A stretch of DNA of 64,000 nucleotides from Amorphochlora amoebiformis (Eukaryota; Cercozoa; Chlorarachniophyceae): contig BAAHQB010000057.1 in assembly GCA_054601695.1 (NCBI GenBank), positions 372,001 to 436,000 on the forward strand, written 5' to 3'. A program made the translations under genes and the position numbers. The notes beneath the pieces were generated by a model. The model was not told the DNA's origin and did no database searches. It saw nothing but the letters and a program-made list of their open reading frames with translations. Positions 1 to 64,000 of this stretch are shown here, one piece after another. Positions within the stretch are counted from its first letter, which is position 1, and the number at the start of each line of letters is the position of its first letter.

Positions 1-61
1 AGCCCTAACCCTAACCGTCGGGGTCGCCTTGCCTCTTTGAGCAATCGCCTAAAGATTTAGC

Positions 62-684
62 TTATTTCAGAGCTGGAGAGACATTGAGGGGATTTCGGAG
101 GCTAATGGAGATTTCGGAGGCCAATGGAGATTTCGGGGGAATATTCGCGATTTTTTCGGGACGAATTTTGCTCTCCGAGGTCTCAAAACATCTCTCACCT
201 GTCACGCATAATGTCCGCGCGGAGGGCTACCGCGAGTCTCATGACTTTCTCAAGGGCGAGCCCAACCTAGAGTTGTTGTGGGACAAGGTTGTGATAGGGT
301 GAGGTTAGTGTGTGCTCTAGAATTGAGTTTTTTTCCTCCGTTCTTTTCTCTATTTCTCGGCTTTTTCTCCAAAAGCTGTAAGTCAATCTTGAAAGGTCTC
401 CTCTCAGCTCTCTTAGCCCCATTTTCACTCTATTCTCAATCGGAGAGAACTTAAAACTTCTACCTCAAATGCTGTCCTGGCTCTGGCCACTGTCAAGGCT
501 CTCAACGCCTCCCCAATAAAAGGGGGTGGGCCGGGCGGCGGGGGGGCCTGCAAAGGTGAGAAGAATCAACAAGTTTCCGGAAGATTCACGCTAGAATCGA
601 GAAAATTCAGAGAAACATCTTAAGAAGGTTGAAACCTGGAGTAGAATTGATGGCGTCTTCCTGTCTTTTGAGGGTGGATTCTGG
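62..684 (-). CDS. 3' end of an unrecognised gene, last four exons
   Basis: Proposed exons, in reading order, are 684-636, 547-464, 266-199 and 101-62. Acceptors are pyrimidine-rich CAG/TAG and donors include GAG|GTAGAA and GACAG|GTGAGA. The reading phase agrees at all three junctions, ending with TAA at 64-62. The second exon starts APPPPGPPPFIG and runs into an Ala/Arg-rich helix; the third reads VGLALEKVMRLAVALRADIM; the last reads LRNPLNVSPALK and stops. I do not recognise the family. The plus strand of the same block can also be read as three exons (71-287, 417-555, 611-735). I prefer minus because its donors and acceptors are stronger and the neighbouring exons are minus. Confidence 0.45.
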
Positions 685-747
685 CTGAGTTTAGACCGTG
701 GGGCACAGTCCTTGAGGAGGGATCGTAATTTCTGATATATATACTAC

Positions 748-787
<40 letters not shown>

Positions 788-880
788 GCATATGTATAAA
801 TTATTTGTAAATATATAAAAAAAATATACATATAAATATATATATATATATGTATATATGTATATATATATATGCATATA

Positions 881-923
<43 letters not shown>

Positions 924-1007
924 ATATATATACATATATATTATGTAAAAAACATATTCAAGCACACTATAGTATAATACGTATGTATGTATGTATATTG
1001 TATATGT

Positions 1008-1044
<37 letters not shown>

Positions 1045-1090
1045 TACTATATTTAGTGTTCATAGTTTTTTGAATGGTAAGGGTTTTTAC

Positions 1091-4246
<3,156 letters not shown>

Positions 4247-4377
4247 CTATAGCGTTATTTTAGATTGTGAACAGCATTCTAGATGGTCATCAATTTGCAA
4301 GAAAGTTTCTAACATCTCTAAGAACGTTCCTAAGAACTTAAGAGAGGTTAAGGATTGTTGTGTGTTTTTATTAATAT

Positions 4378-5117
<740 letters not shown>

Positions 5118-5193
5118 TGGAGAGAAGAAGACAGACATCGAGATAAGAGACACTACTAGATACGAAACAGTGAGAAAGACGGAGCTAGATAAG
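5118..5193 (+). CDS. isolated candidate exon
   Basis: An open block [20 protein letters not shown] ends at a strong donor, AAG|GTATGTGG. Its acceptor is ATAAG at the edge of a (TA)n run, weaker than the CAG/TAG used elsewhere. It can be chained in phase to 5334-5370 and further plus blocks, but those overlap a better-supported minus-strand model. Treat as unproven. Confidence 0.25.
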
Positions 5194-5199
5194 GTATGT

Positions 5200-5300
5200 G
5201 GGGCGATATTCATGGGATAACATGTATGACATGTAGTTGACACGTAATTGACACGTGGCCGGCATGTGGGTGACACGTGTTACCCTTGTGAGACGTGAGG
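5200..5300. repeat. short degenerate tandem repeats built on GACACGTG
   Basis: About seven imperfect copies of a 10-12 bp unit containing GACACGT or GACATGT, rich in CACGTG-like palindromes. A similar CACGTGAC-rich cluster occurs at 17110-17210. Confidence 0.5.
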
Positions 5301-5329
5301 CGGCTATGGGAGACAGGTTATCTAGGGGT

Positions 5330-5407
5330 TTAGTCTCCAATATATGGCAGAATCCCTAAAGGAGAATACTGTAAATATATGTGTATGTATATATATATAT
5401 ATGTATA

Positions 5408-5490
<83 letters not shown>

Positions 5491-5563
5491 ATATATTATA
5501 TATATATATATATATATGTAAATATAGATGCATATATAAATATATTTATTTATACATTTATAA

Positions 5564-5606
<43 letters not shown>

Positions 5607-5791
5607 TTTGCATGTGTGTGTGTACGTATATTTGTATACATATATTTACACATAATTTTTTTGCTATTATATATAGATATATATATATATATATGCTCAA
5701 CACCGTGAGAGCCTTGGAAGCGGCTGCGACGATCCTGATTAGGTTTACGGTAAGGCTTGATTTATACACACACACACATACACACACACAC

Positions 5792-5825
<34 letters not shown>

Positions 5826-5917
5826 TTATATGGATATTTATATCTATCTATAATATATATATATATATATATATACATATGTATGTATATATATAGATTT
5901 GTATGGATATTTATATC

Positions 5918-5980
<63 letters not shown>

Positions 5981-5982
5981 TA

Positions 5983-6045
<63 letters not shown>

Positions 6046-6068
6046 GTATAAAAAGCTCAAATACGCAC

Positions 6069-6104
<36 letters not shown>

Positions 6105-6154
6105 ATATATATAGAGTCTATTTATGTCATTATGTATATACATAAATAGACTCT

Positions 6155-6207
<53 letters not shown>

Positions 6208-6379
6208 GAGTCTATTTATGTCATTATGTATATAAATATACATGAATATATATATATATATATATGTGTGTATGTATATATATATAAGTACACATGAATG
6301 TATACCCTTGTGAAGGAGAGGTGTGTGTTAGACGAGCGGCCGAAATTGCTGCGTTTTCGTCCTCCCTGGAATTGTATAC

Positions 6380-6476
<97 letters not shown>

Positions 6477-6563
6477 TTATATATATATTATATATCGCAC
6501 GTTACGAAAATACATAAAAATACACACTAATACATTTGCAAATACACACACGTACACACACAC

Positions 6564-6632
<69 letters not shown>

Positions 6633-6747
6633 ATATTATATATTTAGATAAGAATAGTGATAATATAAAGAATGCACACCTCAGCCTAGAAGCATGTGCG
6701 ATGCCCATTACAACCTGACTGGATGACGTTCCAAACCGCGATCTCAT
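5330..6747 (-). CDS. possible four-exon gene for a 65-aa protein, unrecognised
   Basis: Exons 6747-6680 (ATG start), 6365-6306, 5734-5704 and 5368-5330 (TAA) join in phase to 198 nt. Acceptors are ATTCCAG, TAATCAG and TTTACAG; donors are CTGAG|GTGTGC, CAAGG|GTATAC and ACG|GTGTTG. The product starts [13 protein letters not shown], is alanine-rich in the middle ([21 protein letters not shown]) and ends [12 protein letters not shown]. No family is recognised. A plus-strand chain over the same islands is also phase-consistent but needs weak GAG/AAG acceptors. Confidence 0.35.
6114..6236. repeat. inverted plus direct repeat flanked by (TA)n
   Basis: GAGTCTATTTATGT at 6114 is followed by its reverse complement ending at 6153, giving a hairpin-like palindrome. 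The GAGTCTATTTATGTCATTAT half recurs in direct orientation from 6208. Confidence 0.85.
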
Positions 6748-6755
6748 CGTCTACG

Positions 6756-6796
<41 letters not shown>

Positions 6797-6810
6797 GTAC
6801 ATATATATAT

Positions 6811-6841
<31 letters not shown>

Positions 6842-6877
6842 TACTGTATATATGTATGCATATGTATATAAGTTTAC

Positions 6878-6932
<55 letters not shown>

Positions 6933-7065
6933 TGTATGTATATATATTTATCGCTATATATGTATATATATATATATATATGTATGTATATATACCATAT
7001 ATATATATAGATATATATTTATATTGATATTACATATATTTAAAGATATACTGGTATATATATAC

Positions 7066-7096
<31 letters not shown>

Positions 7097-7198
7097 AATA
7101 TGTGTATAGGGTAATGTAGCGTACAGGAGGGGACAAAGGGGATGAGAGCTTGAGAAACAAGAAAAGAAAAAAAAATCCTCGAAAATCTCAATAATTCT

Positions 7199-10238
<3,040 letters not shown>

Positions 10239-10250
10239 TGTATATGTTTA

Positions 10251-10286
<36 letters not shown>

Positions 10287-10392
10287 TATATTAAATATGT
10301 ATATATATATATAATATGTATGTATGTATATATATACTTCAATAAATATAGACACATAAAAATATACGTATATAGGAAAATACACATATTTT

Positions 10393-10427
<35 letters not shown>

Positions 10428-10615
10428 GTGTAACTACATATGTGTAATTACGTGTATATATACATGTATACATACATATATGTATGTATATGTATATGTG
10501 TATATATAGATATAGATATGCATGTATATACATATATGTACGTATATTATATACATATATGTATGTAAATATATATATATATATATACATATAATATATA
10601 TATATATTATATATA

Positions 10616-10664
<49 letters not shown>

Positions 10665-10700
10665 TACATATACACATATAAACACATTTTTAAAATATGG

Positions 10701-10768
<68 letters not shown>

Positions 10769-10788
10769 TTTAAAACATGTTATATCCC

Positions 10789-44640
<33,852 letters not shown>

Positions 44641-44745
44641 TGGAGCTGAAACCTTGGAGACTCCTCCGAGATTGGTTTTTAGTAGGATTTTAGTCGGGGA
44701 TTCATCGGAGACCCTGAGAGTCCAGCTCTGATTATCTCCAGAAAC
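44641..44745. promoter_or_regulatory. probable bidirectional promoter
   Basis: Only 105 bp separate the ATG of the minus-strand RAV1-like gene (44640) from the ATG of the plus-strand gene (44746). The segment has no (TA)n or TTAGGG, unlike nearly all other spacers, and contains GATTGG (an inverted CCAAT box). A shared promoter is inferred; 5' UTRs cannot be mapped. Confidence 0.5.
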
Positions 44746-58204
<13,459 letters not shown>

Positions 58205-58428
58205 ATCTGGTGAATATTCGAATTTGAATCTTCGGCCCATACGCATGCTGCGATGAGTCGATGACTAGAGCCACACTGATCATATCTCTAGACTCATACT
58301 GACTAAACTAATACAACTTCCGGGGAGTTCCAATTCACTAGATTCAACCCCTCCAAACTACAAGCCTAGTGAACAGTCTTGTTCAGATAGATGAAATAGT
58401 TCATTCTTATTAGTTCAAATTAATTGTC
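58205..58428. other. unique spacer between convergent genes
   Basis: Ordinary-composition sequence with no supported exon. It probably holds the 3' end of the plus-strand gene and the 5' flank of the retroelement remnant. Confidence 0.4.
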
Positions 58429-58596
58429 ATGAGGCAAGGTCTAGAAGGTCATAATGCCGGACCAGCTATGGTGACTACGGCGACACATTACCACATTCTA
58501 GACATTGTCACACCTGGGCATGCCTTCGTCAAGGCGAGATCCTCTAGATACAAGGAAAAAATTGAAAAATTTAAAAAACTGTTGGAATCCTTGTGA
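58429..58596 (+). mobile_element. decayed Ty3/gypsy-like pol fragment
   Basis: An intact 55-codon ORF opens MRQGLEGHNAGPAMVTTATH and ends KEKIEKFKKLLESL before TGA. The segment HYHILDIVTPGHAFVKARSS plus the following Lys/Glu helix resembles the linker between protease and reverse transcriptase in Ty3/gypsy polyproteins (H.I.T.G.PV.AR.R..PEK...AK.EF...). After the stop, another frame gives GILVNMASYASLV, suggesting a frameshifted continuation. No LTRs or further domains seen. A remnant, not an active element. Confidence 0.45.
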
Positions 58597-58984
58597 ATAT
58601 GGCTTCATATGCTTCATTGGTCAGATGACCGGCGGTATCTAGGGTATATACTTTTCGCTAGTTGTTTTAGACTAGTAGAAAAAAAAAAAATATCTTTTTT
58701 TTTAAAATGAAAAATTATTCGGTGTGATGTATCGCGTTTCACATCCAGAGGCGCGATGAGAGATTTTGAGAGAGATAACACTTCGGGTTTGGAGAAGCAA
58801 ACCCGCAAGGATCTGAGGGCTCATCCCAAAAAATAGGAAGATAGGAGGGAAGGCTCTCATGTCTCTAATCCTCTTTCATTATCATCTCTCGCTCGCAGTA
58901 TTGTACACCCTTTTTTTTTATCTCTTTGATTTTCAATTTCCAAAATAGAAAAAAAAAAAATCGCAAGATTTGGATATATTCTAA

Positions 58985-59199
58985 TCATAGTTTAAATACG
59001 CTTTTTTTTTTTTTTCTCTCTCCTTTTCTGCAATTAATTCTTCGGGGTCGACTTGGCGAACCTTCCGCCCACCCTGAAAGCACAAAGGAGTATTTTAGGT
59101 ATATCTGTTACCAGATGTTGTACAATTTTATGCATGTTTAGGTAAGGGAGTATGTACCTGTACATGTGCAAATACGTATGTATATATGTAACTATCTGT

Positions 59200-59242
<43 letters not shown>

Positions 59243-59548
59243 CTATATCTTGAAAATTAGACAAGCCATCCTTACTTTCAATAATCTTAACCGATTATGT
59301 ACCATGGTCTGTTGATTGCGTACTAGGAATATATATATATAAAAATATACATATATATATGTATATATATATGTATATATAAAGTTTAAATATCAACATA
59401 AGAGATTATAGGGTTACGGTAACGGCTAGGGTTACGGTAACGGCTAGGGTTAGGATACCAGATAGGGATACGCTAAGATTTTAGGTAAGGGTTAGGGTTA
59501 GGGTTAGGGTGGGTTAGGGTTACGGCAAGTGAGGGTTATGGTATGCCA

Positions 59549-59609
<61 letters not shown>

Positions 59610-59696
59610 GGTCTGTTGATTGCGTACTTACGACGACAGGCATAGCGGATACGCTTTTTAAAATTTCGCCTCGAGCTGTAGAGATATGTCGTAATA

Positions 59697-59764
<68 letters not shown>

Positions 59765-60066
59765 ATATTATATATAGATAGCATGTACATGTTTTTTTTA
59801 TCCAATATATATATGACCTATGTTATGTATAAATAGACATATTTATGTATGAATATAATATGTATAAATAGAAACGTATATATGATTATGTATATATATA
59901 TATATATAAATGTGTATATATATATATACACACACACATATATATATATATATATATGAATATATACATATATGTGTATATATATATATATATAATTATC
60001 TGATATATGTATACCGTTTCTCTCGGTATCGCTTCACCACAAGCGCTCGTTCCTACAGAAACATAC

Positions 60067-60120
<54 letters not shown>

Positions 60121-60216
60121 ATACATATATACATATGCACGTACATATATATTATAATATATTTTTTATATATGTATTTAGATGTGATATATATACATAT
60201 ATGGATACATATATAT

Positions 60217-60262
<46 letters not shown>

Positions 60263-60289
60263 TACATATGTGTGTGTGTATATGTATGT

Positions 60290-60335
<46 letters not shown>

Positions 60336-60407
60336 TTATATAAAAATACATATATATAAATATCACATTAATATATCCTCTGTATGTATATGTATATTTA
60401 TTTTGTA

Positions 60408-60453
<46 letters not shown>

Positions 60454-60547
60454 TAATATTTGTATATCTATGTATAGATGTACAAATACATACACATGCA
60501 AAGTATATCATATACATCCATCTATCTAATAGATATACACACATATA

Positions 60548-60589
<42 letters not shown>

Positions 60590-60685
60590 ATATACATATA
60601 TCCTGACCTTTTTCGAGTAAGGCTTCATCTTCCCCTTATAAAGCCAATTATTTGCCTAGAAGTACATAAACATATATGCATATAC

Positions 60686-60778
<93 letters not shown>

Positions 60779-60792
60779 ATATATATATATAT

Positions 60793-60880
<88 letters not shown>

Positions 60881-61811
60881 ATATTTATATATTTAATATA
60901 AAAATTAGGATTAGGGTAAGGGTTACCTCGCAGGGGTACTGAGAGGGGGGTTAGGGTTAGGATTAGGGTATATATATATATATGTATGTATATATATATA
61001 ATATATATATAGATATATATAAATATAAATAACAAGTTAGATTTTTTAAGGCATATATTAGGCATTAGTTACATATAGATATATATTATATATGCATATA
61101 TATATATATATATATATCTTTGATAAATATATATATATATATCTATATATATAAAATATATATATATACATATGTATATATATATATTATATATATATAT
61201 ATATATACATATATATATTTATATATTTAATATAAAAATTAGGATTAGGCTAAGGGTTACCTCGCAGGGGTACTGAAAGGGGGGTTAGGGTTAGGATTAG
61301 GTACTGAGAGGGTTAGGGTTAGGGTTAGGGTTAGGATTAGGGTAAGGGTTACTTCGCAGGGGTATGGAGAGGGTTAGGGTTAGGATTAGGGTTAGGGTTA
61401 GGGTTAGGGTTAGGGTTAGGATTAGGGTAAGGGTTACTTCGCAGGGGTATGGAGAGGGTTAGGGTTAGGATTAGGGTTAGGGTTAGGGTTAGGGTTAGGG
61501 TTAGGATTAGGGTAAGAGTTACTTCGCAGGGGTATGGAGAGGGTTAGGGTTAGGATTAGGGTTAGGGTTAGGGTTAGGGTTAGGGTTAGGGTAAGGGTTA
61601 CTTCGCAGGGGTACTGAGAGGGTTAGGGTTACGATTAGGGTTAGGATTAGGGTTAGGATTAGGGTTAGGATTAGGGTAAGAGAGGGTTAGGGTTAGGGTT
61701 AGGGTTAGGGTTAGGGTTAGGGTTAGGGTTAGGGTTAGGGTTACCTCGCAGGGGTATTGGAAGGAAGACTCGGTATCTTTTATCATCCCGATTACTTCTT
61801 TTTCAAGCCTA

Positions 61812-61867
<56 letters not shown>

Positions 61868-61957
61868 GATATGTAAATATATGTATGTGACTATGTGACT
61901 ATGTATGTACACAAATGTAATATATATGCATAGATGTGTATTATTGTATGTGGATGT

Positions 61958-62000
<43 letters not shown>

Positions 62001-62029
62001 TATCTATAATATATATATATATATATATG

Positions 62030-62070
<41 letters not shown>

Positions 62071-62172
62071 AAGAACTATATACTTTGCTAGGATTCCGGC
62101 TTCCACTTCTTGTTGCATAGAGGGGTACATTCGCTGGAAGAAGTATATATATATATATGTTATGTATGTATG

Positions 62173-62211
<39 letters not shown>

Positions 62212-62248
62212 CCACTTCATGTTGGATAGAGAGATTCGCTGGAAGTTT

Positions 62249-62289
<41 letters not shown>

Positions 62290-62438
62290 AGAATATATAT
62301 ATATATATATATATACAAGTATATATGTATACCTATTTATAATATGTGTATAATATGTAAATATTAGTAATAGTCTTGTAAGGGTACCATTTCAGCGGAC
62401 TTGTTCTCAAAGTACATATTTGTATATATCAATATATG

Positions 62439-62470
<32 letters not shown>

Positions 62471-62657
62471 TAATATGTGTATAGTATGTAAATATTAGTA
62501 TAGTGTTGTAATGGTACCATTTCAGCGGACTTGTTCTCAAAGTACATATTTTTCCCCTTATCCGCAAACACATTCCTAGTAGATACATTACAATTGTTGT
62601 ATTTATTATCATTATTATTGTATATTATTATTACATATCTATATTTATATGTGCACG

Positions 62658-62720
<63 letters not shown>

Positions 62721-63074
62721 TATGTATAATATATATATATATATTTTCGAGAAAGAGATTTCGAAGAAAAAAAATTTAAGATATTCGAAAATTCGAGAAA
62801 AAAAGAAAAAAAAAAAAAAAGAATCATCGTCCCCAGACCTCTGTTCAAAATCGAATGCAGACGGTCCAAGTTCAAACACCTCAGGAGATTGTCGGCCATT
62901 GAGTCTCTTATTAGCAACTAATGAAAATATTTATCATTGTTAAGGAATGCTTACTTATGCATTATTATATGTCTATGTATGTGTGGTTCTAAATACATGT
63001 GTAATGTGCTCTGTTAGATTGGAAATATATAAAATGTTTGTTTGGATAGAAAAAGGCATCGAAGATATCTTTGT

Positions 63075-63120
<46 letters not shown>

Positions 63121-63251
63121 ATATATATAAATATTAAGAGTCAGAGATGAGCTAAAAAGAGACACAGAAGAAAAAGAAGAGATTAACCTCCCCAAAAAGA
63201 AAAAAAATATACTAAATTAACCAAGAAAATACAGAAAACACAGAGCGAGCT

Positions 63252-63286
<35 letters not shown>

Positions 63287-63495
63287 ATATATATACATAT
63301 ATATATATATATGTATATATATATGTATATATATATATATATATATTCTGGAAAAAAAAAAGCGAGAATTGAGCTAATCAGGAGGATAAAACGAGAACTT
63401 ATCAGAGTCCAACCTTGAGAACCATGGAATCCTTTCGGCGAACCTGTGGATAACTTTGGACTACCCGGCAAATCTTCCATTGGCGTGCTTGGGGG
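58985..63495 (-). CDS. CCT-domain protein (CONSTANS-like motif), nine exons visible
   Basis: Exons are 63495-63414, 62917-62839, 62575-62518, 62133-62084, 61808-61745, 60655-60608, 60052-60015, 59675-59632 and 59073-58985 (TGA). Every junction is in phase. The C-terminal part reads [20 protein letters not shown] and then KKRIRYACR, a clear match to the CCT motif (R.....RYREKR..R.F.K.IRY..RK). The last exon supplies [18 protein letters not shown] in place of the usual AE.RPRVKGRF. CCT domains bind DNA with NF-Y or act in nuclear import, mostly in plants and algae. The N-terminal region is Ser/Pro/Gly-rich, with no B-box, response-regulator or GATA motif seen. From the ATG at 63480 the product would be 178 aa; an upstream in-phase exon suggests a longer one. 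Confidence 0.8.
59280..59640. repeat. spacer with GGTTACGGTAACGGCTAG repeats and a duplicated GGTCTGTTGATTGCGTACT
   Basis: GGTCTGTTGATTGCGTACT occurs at about 59308 and again at about 59610. Between them lie two copies of GGGTTACGGTAACGGCTA, TTAGGG repeats and (TA)n. All lie in an intron of the CCT gene. Confidence 0.7.
60895..61760. repeat. higher-order TTAGGG array carrying repeated exon-end/splice-donor segments
   Basis: TTAGGG and TTAGGA repeats interrupted by about seven copies of GGGTTAC(C/T)TCGCAGGGGTA, near 60922, 61256, 61347, 61430, 61513, 61596 and 61740. The middle copies are about 83 bp apart. On the minus strand this motif is TACCCCTGCGAGGTAACCC, the exact 3' end and GT donor of the exon at 61808-61745 (the 61740 copy). 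A longer flank with ATATTTAATATAAAAATTAG is duplicated at 60880 and 61213. Confidence 0.9.
62205..62250 (-). pseudogene. truncated copy of the CCT-gene exon 62133-62084 with its acceptor
   Basis: On the minus strand CTTCCAGCGAATCTCTCTATCC and AACATGAAGTGGAA parallel CTTCCAGCGAATGTACCCCTCT and GCAACAAGAAGTGGAA of the true exon. The copy runs into (TA)n with no donor. Confidence 0.7.
62340..62425 (-). pseudogene. truncated copy of the CCT-gene exon 62575-62518 with its donor
   Basis: The block coding [10 protein letters not shown] plus the GTACC donor and about 40 bp of intron recurs 131 bp from the true exon. The 5' part of the exon (NVFADKGKN) and its acceptor are missing. Confidence 0.8.
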
Positions 63496-63610
63496 CTAGG
63501 GTTAGGATCAGATTATTCAGCATGTCTTAGTCCGACGACCATTGACTCGGTTAGGATCAGATTATTCAGCATGTCTTAGTCCCAGGACCATTGACTCCTC
63601 CACAAAGCTC
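63490..63610. repeat. dispersed repeat, family 2, two tandem copies
   Basis: GGTTAGGATCAGATTATTCA followed by GCATGTCTTAGTCC and GACCATTGACTC occurs twice about 49 bp apart. Related copies lie near 29050-29095 and 39304-39355 in plus orientation, and 39780-39815 and 54545-54655 in minus orientation. Confidence 0.8.
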
Positions 63611-63794
63611 GGTTAGGGTTAGGGTTAGGGTAAGGATTATAGGGTTTTGTTTGTATTCTTTGGGGTTTATGGTGTACGTTTGTTATGTATTATGTTTTGA
63701 CGTATTCAAGGTGTATAAATGTTATGTAAATAATGTAAAGTAACTATTTATTTGTATCTATATATATATATATGTATATATATAGTGGAATAAC

Positions 63795-63845
63795 CTGTTC
63801 TGGGACAGAGAAGAGAGTAGTAAGGTCGAAAGTTGCAGGAGATAC
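63795..63845 (-). CDS. probable further 5' exon of the CCT-domain gene
   Basis: VSPATFDLTTLFSVPEQ, phase 0 at both ends, with donor GAACAG|GTTATT and acceptor GCTTAAAG. It joins in phase to 63495 ([16 protein letters not shown]). If used, the real start lies upstream, perhaps outside the window. Confidence 0.4.
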
Positions 63846-64000
63846 CTTTAAGCAAGTTAAATATTATATTATACACATATATATACATACATACATATAA
63901 TATATATATATATATATTAAAATATCGTATACACATATTACATATGCATATATAACATGTAAATATATATATATATATATATGCATATACGTAAATCTAT

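Noticed and set aside
71-735. Plus-strand three-exon model (71-287, 417-555, 611-735)
   Set aside because: Open and partly in phase, but its first donor (GTTGTG) is weak, whereas the minus model has better sites and continues into neighbouring minus exons. I keep the minus model at moderate confidence.

Overview
This is nuclear DNA of a eukaryote, probably a unicellular one and possibly an alga. About half of the window is (TA)n microsatellite. TTAGGG arrays are scattered through introns and spacers. The genes are chains of many short exons (13 to about 270 bp, with one of 1.5 kb) joined by GT-AG introns filled with (TA)n and TTAGGG. A CCT domain in one predicted protein hints at a photosynthetic or related lineage. 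The species cannot be named from the sequence. No tRNA, rRNA or CRISPR was seen. Almost every long ORF is a translated microsatellite ([24 protein letters not shown]) and is not a gene.

I built gene models by hand from acceptors (mostly CAG or TAG), GT donors, open frames and reading-phase agreement across introns. Layout: (1) 62-4246, minus strand, the 3' part of a gene of unknown function; (2) 5330-6747, minus, a possible small four-exon gene; (3) 7199-10190, minus, an eight-exon gene of about 184 aa with consistent phases, not recognised; (4) 10789-44640, minus, a gene of about 34 kb resembling RAV1/DMXL, the WD-repeat subunit of the RAVE complex that controls V-ATPase assembly, with an N-terminal WD-like part at 44.6-36.6 kb and a RAVE C-terminal part at 15.1-10.8 kb; (5) 44746-58204, plus, a Lys/Ser/Pro-rich protein with a long PSESK-type repeat and one membrane segment near its C-terminus, starting head to head with the RAV1-like gene across 105 bp; (6) 58429-58596, plus, a short decayed fragment resembling Ty3/gypsy pol; (7) 58985-63495 and beyond, minus, a CCT-domain protein.

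The repeats are the most unusual part. There are kilobase (GA)n/(CT)n tracts, perfect palindromes, a 0.74-kb tandem duplication that copies a whole coding exon in frame, and several places where only an exon end with its splice site has been copied, once about seven times within a TTAGGG array. Two dispersed non-coding repeat families also recur.

Limits: short islands between (TA)n arrays are often open on both strands with usable splice sites. Exons lacking protein similarity or a phase-consistent chain are therefore tentative.
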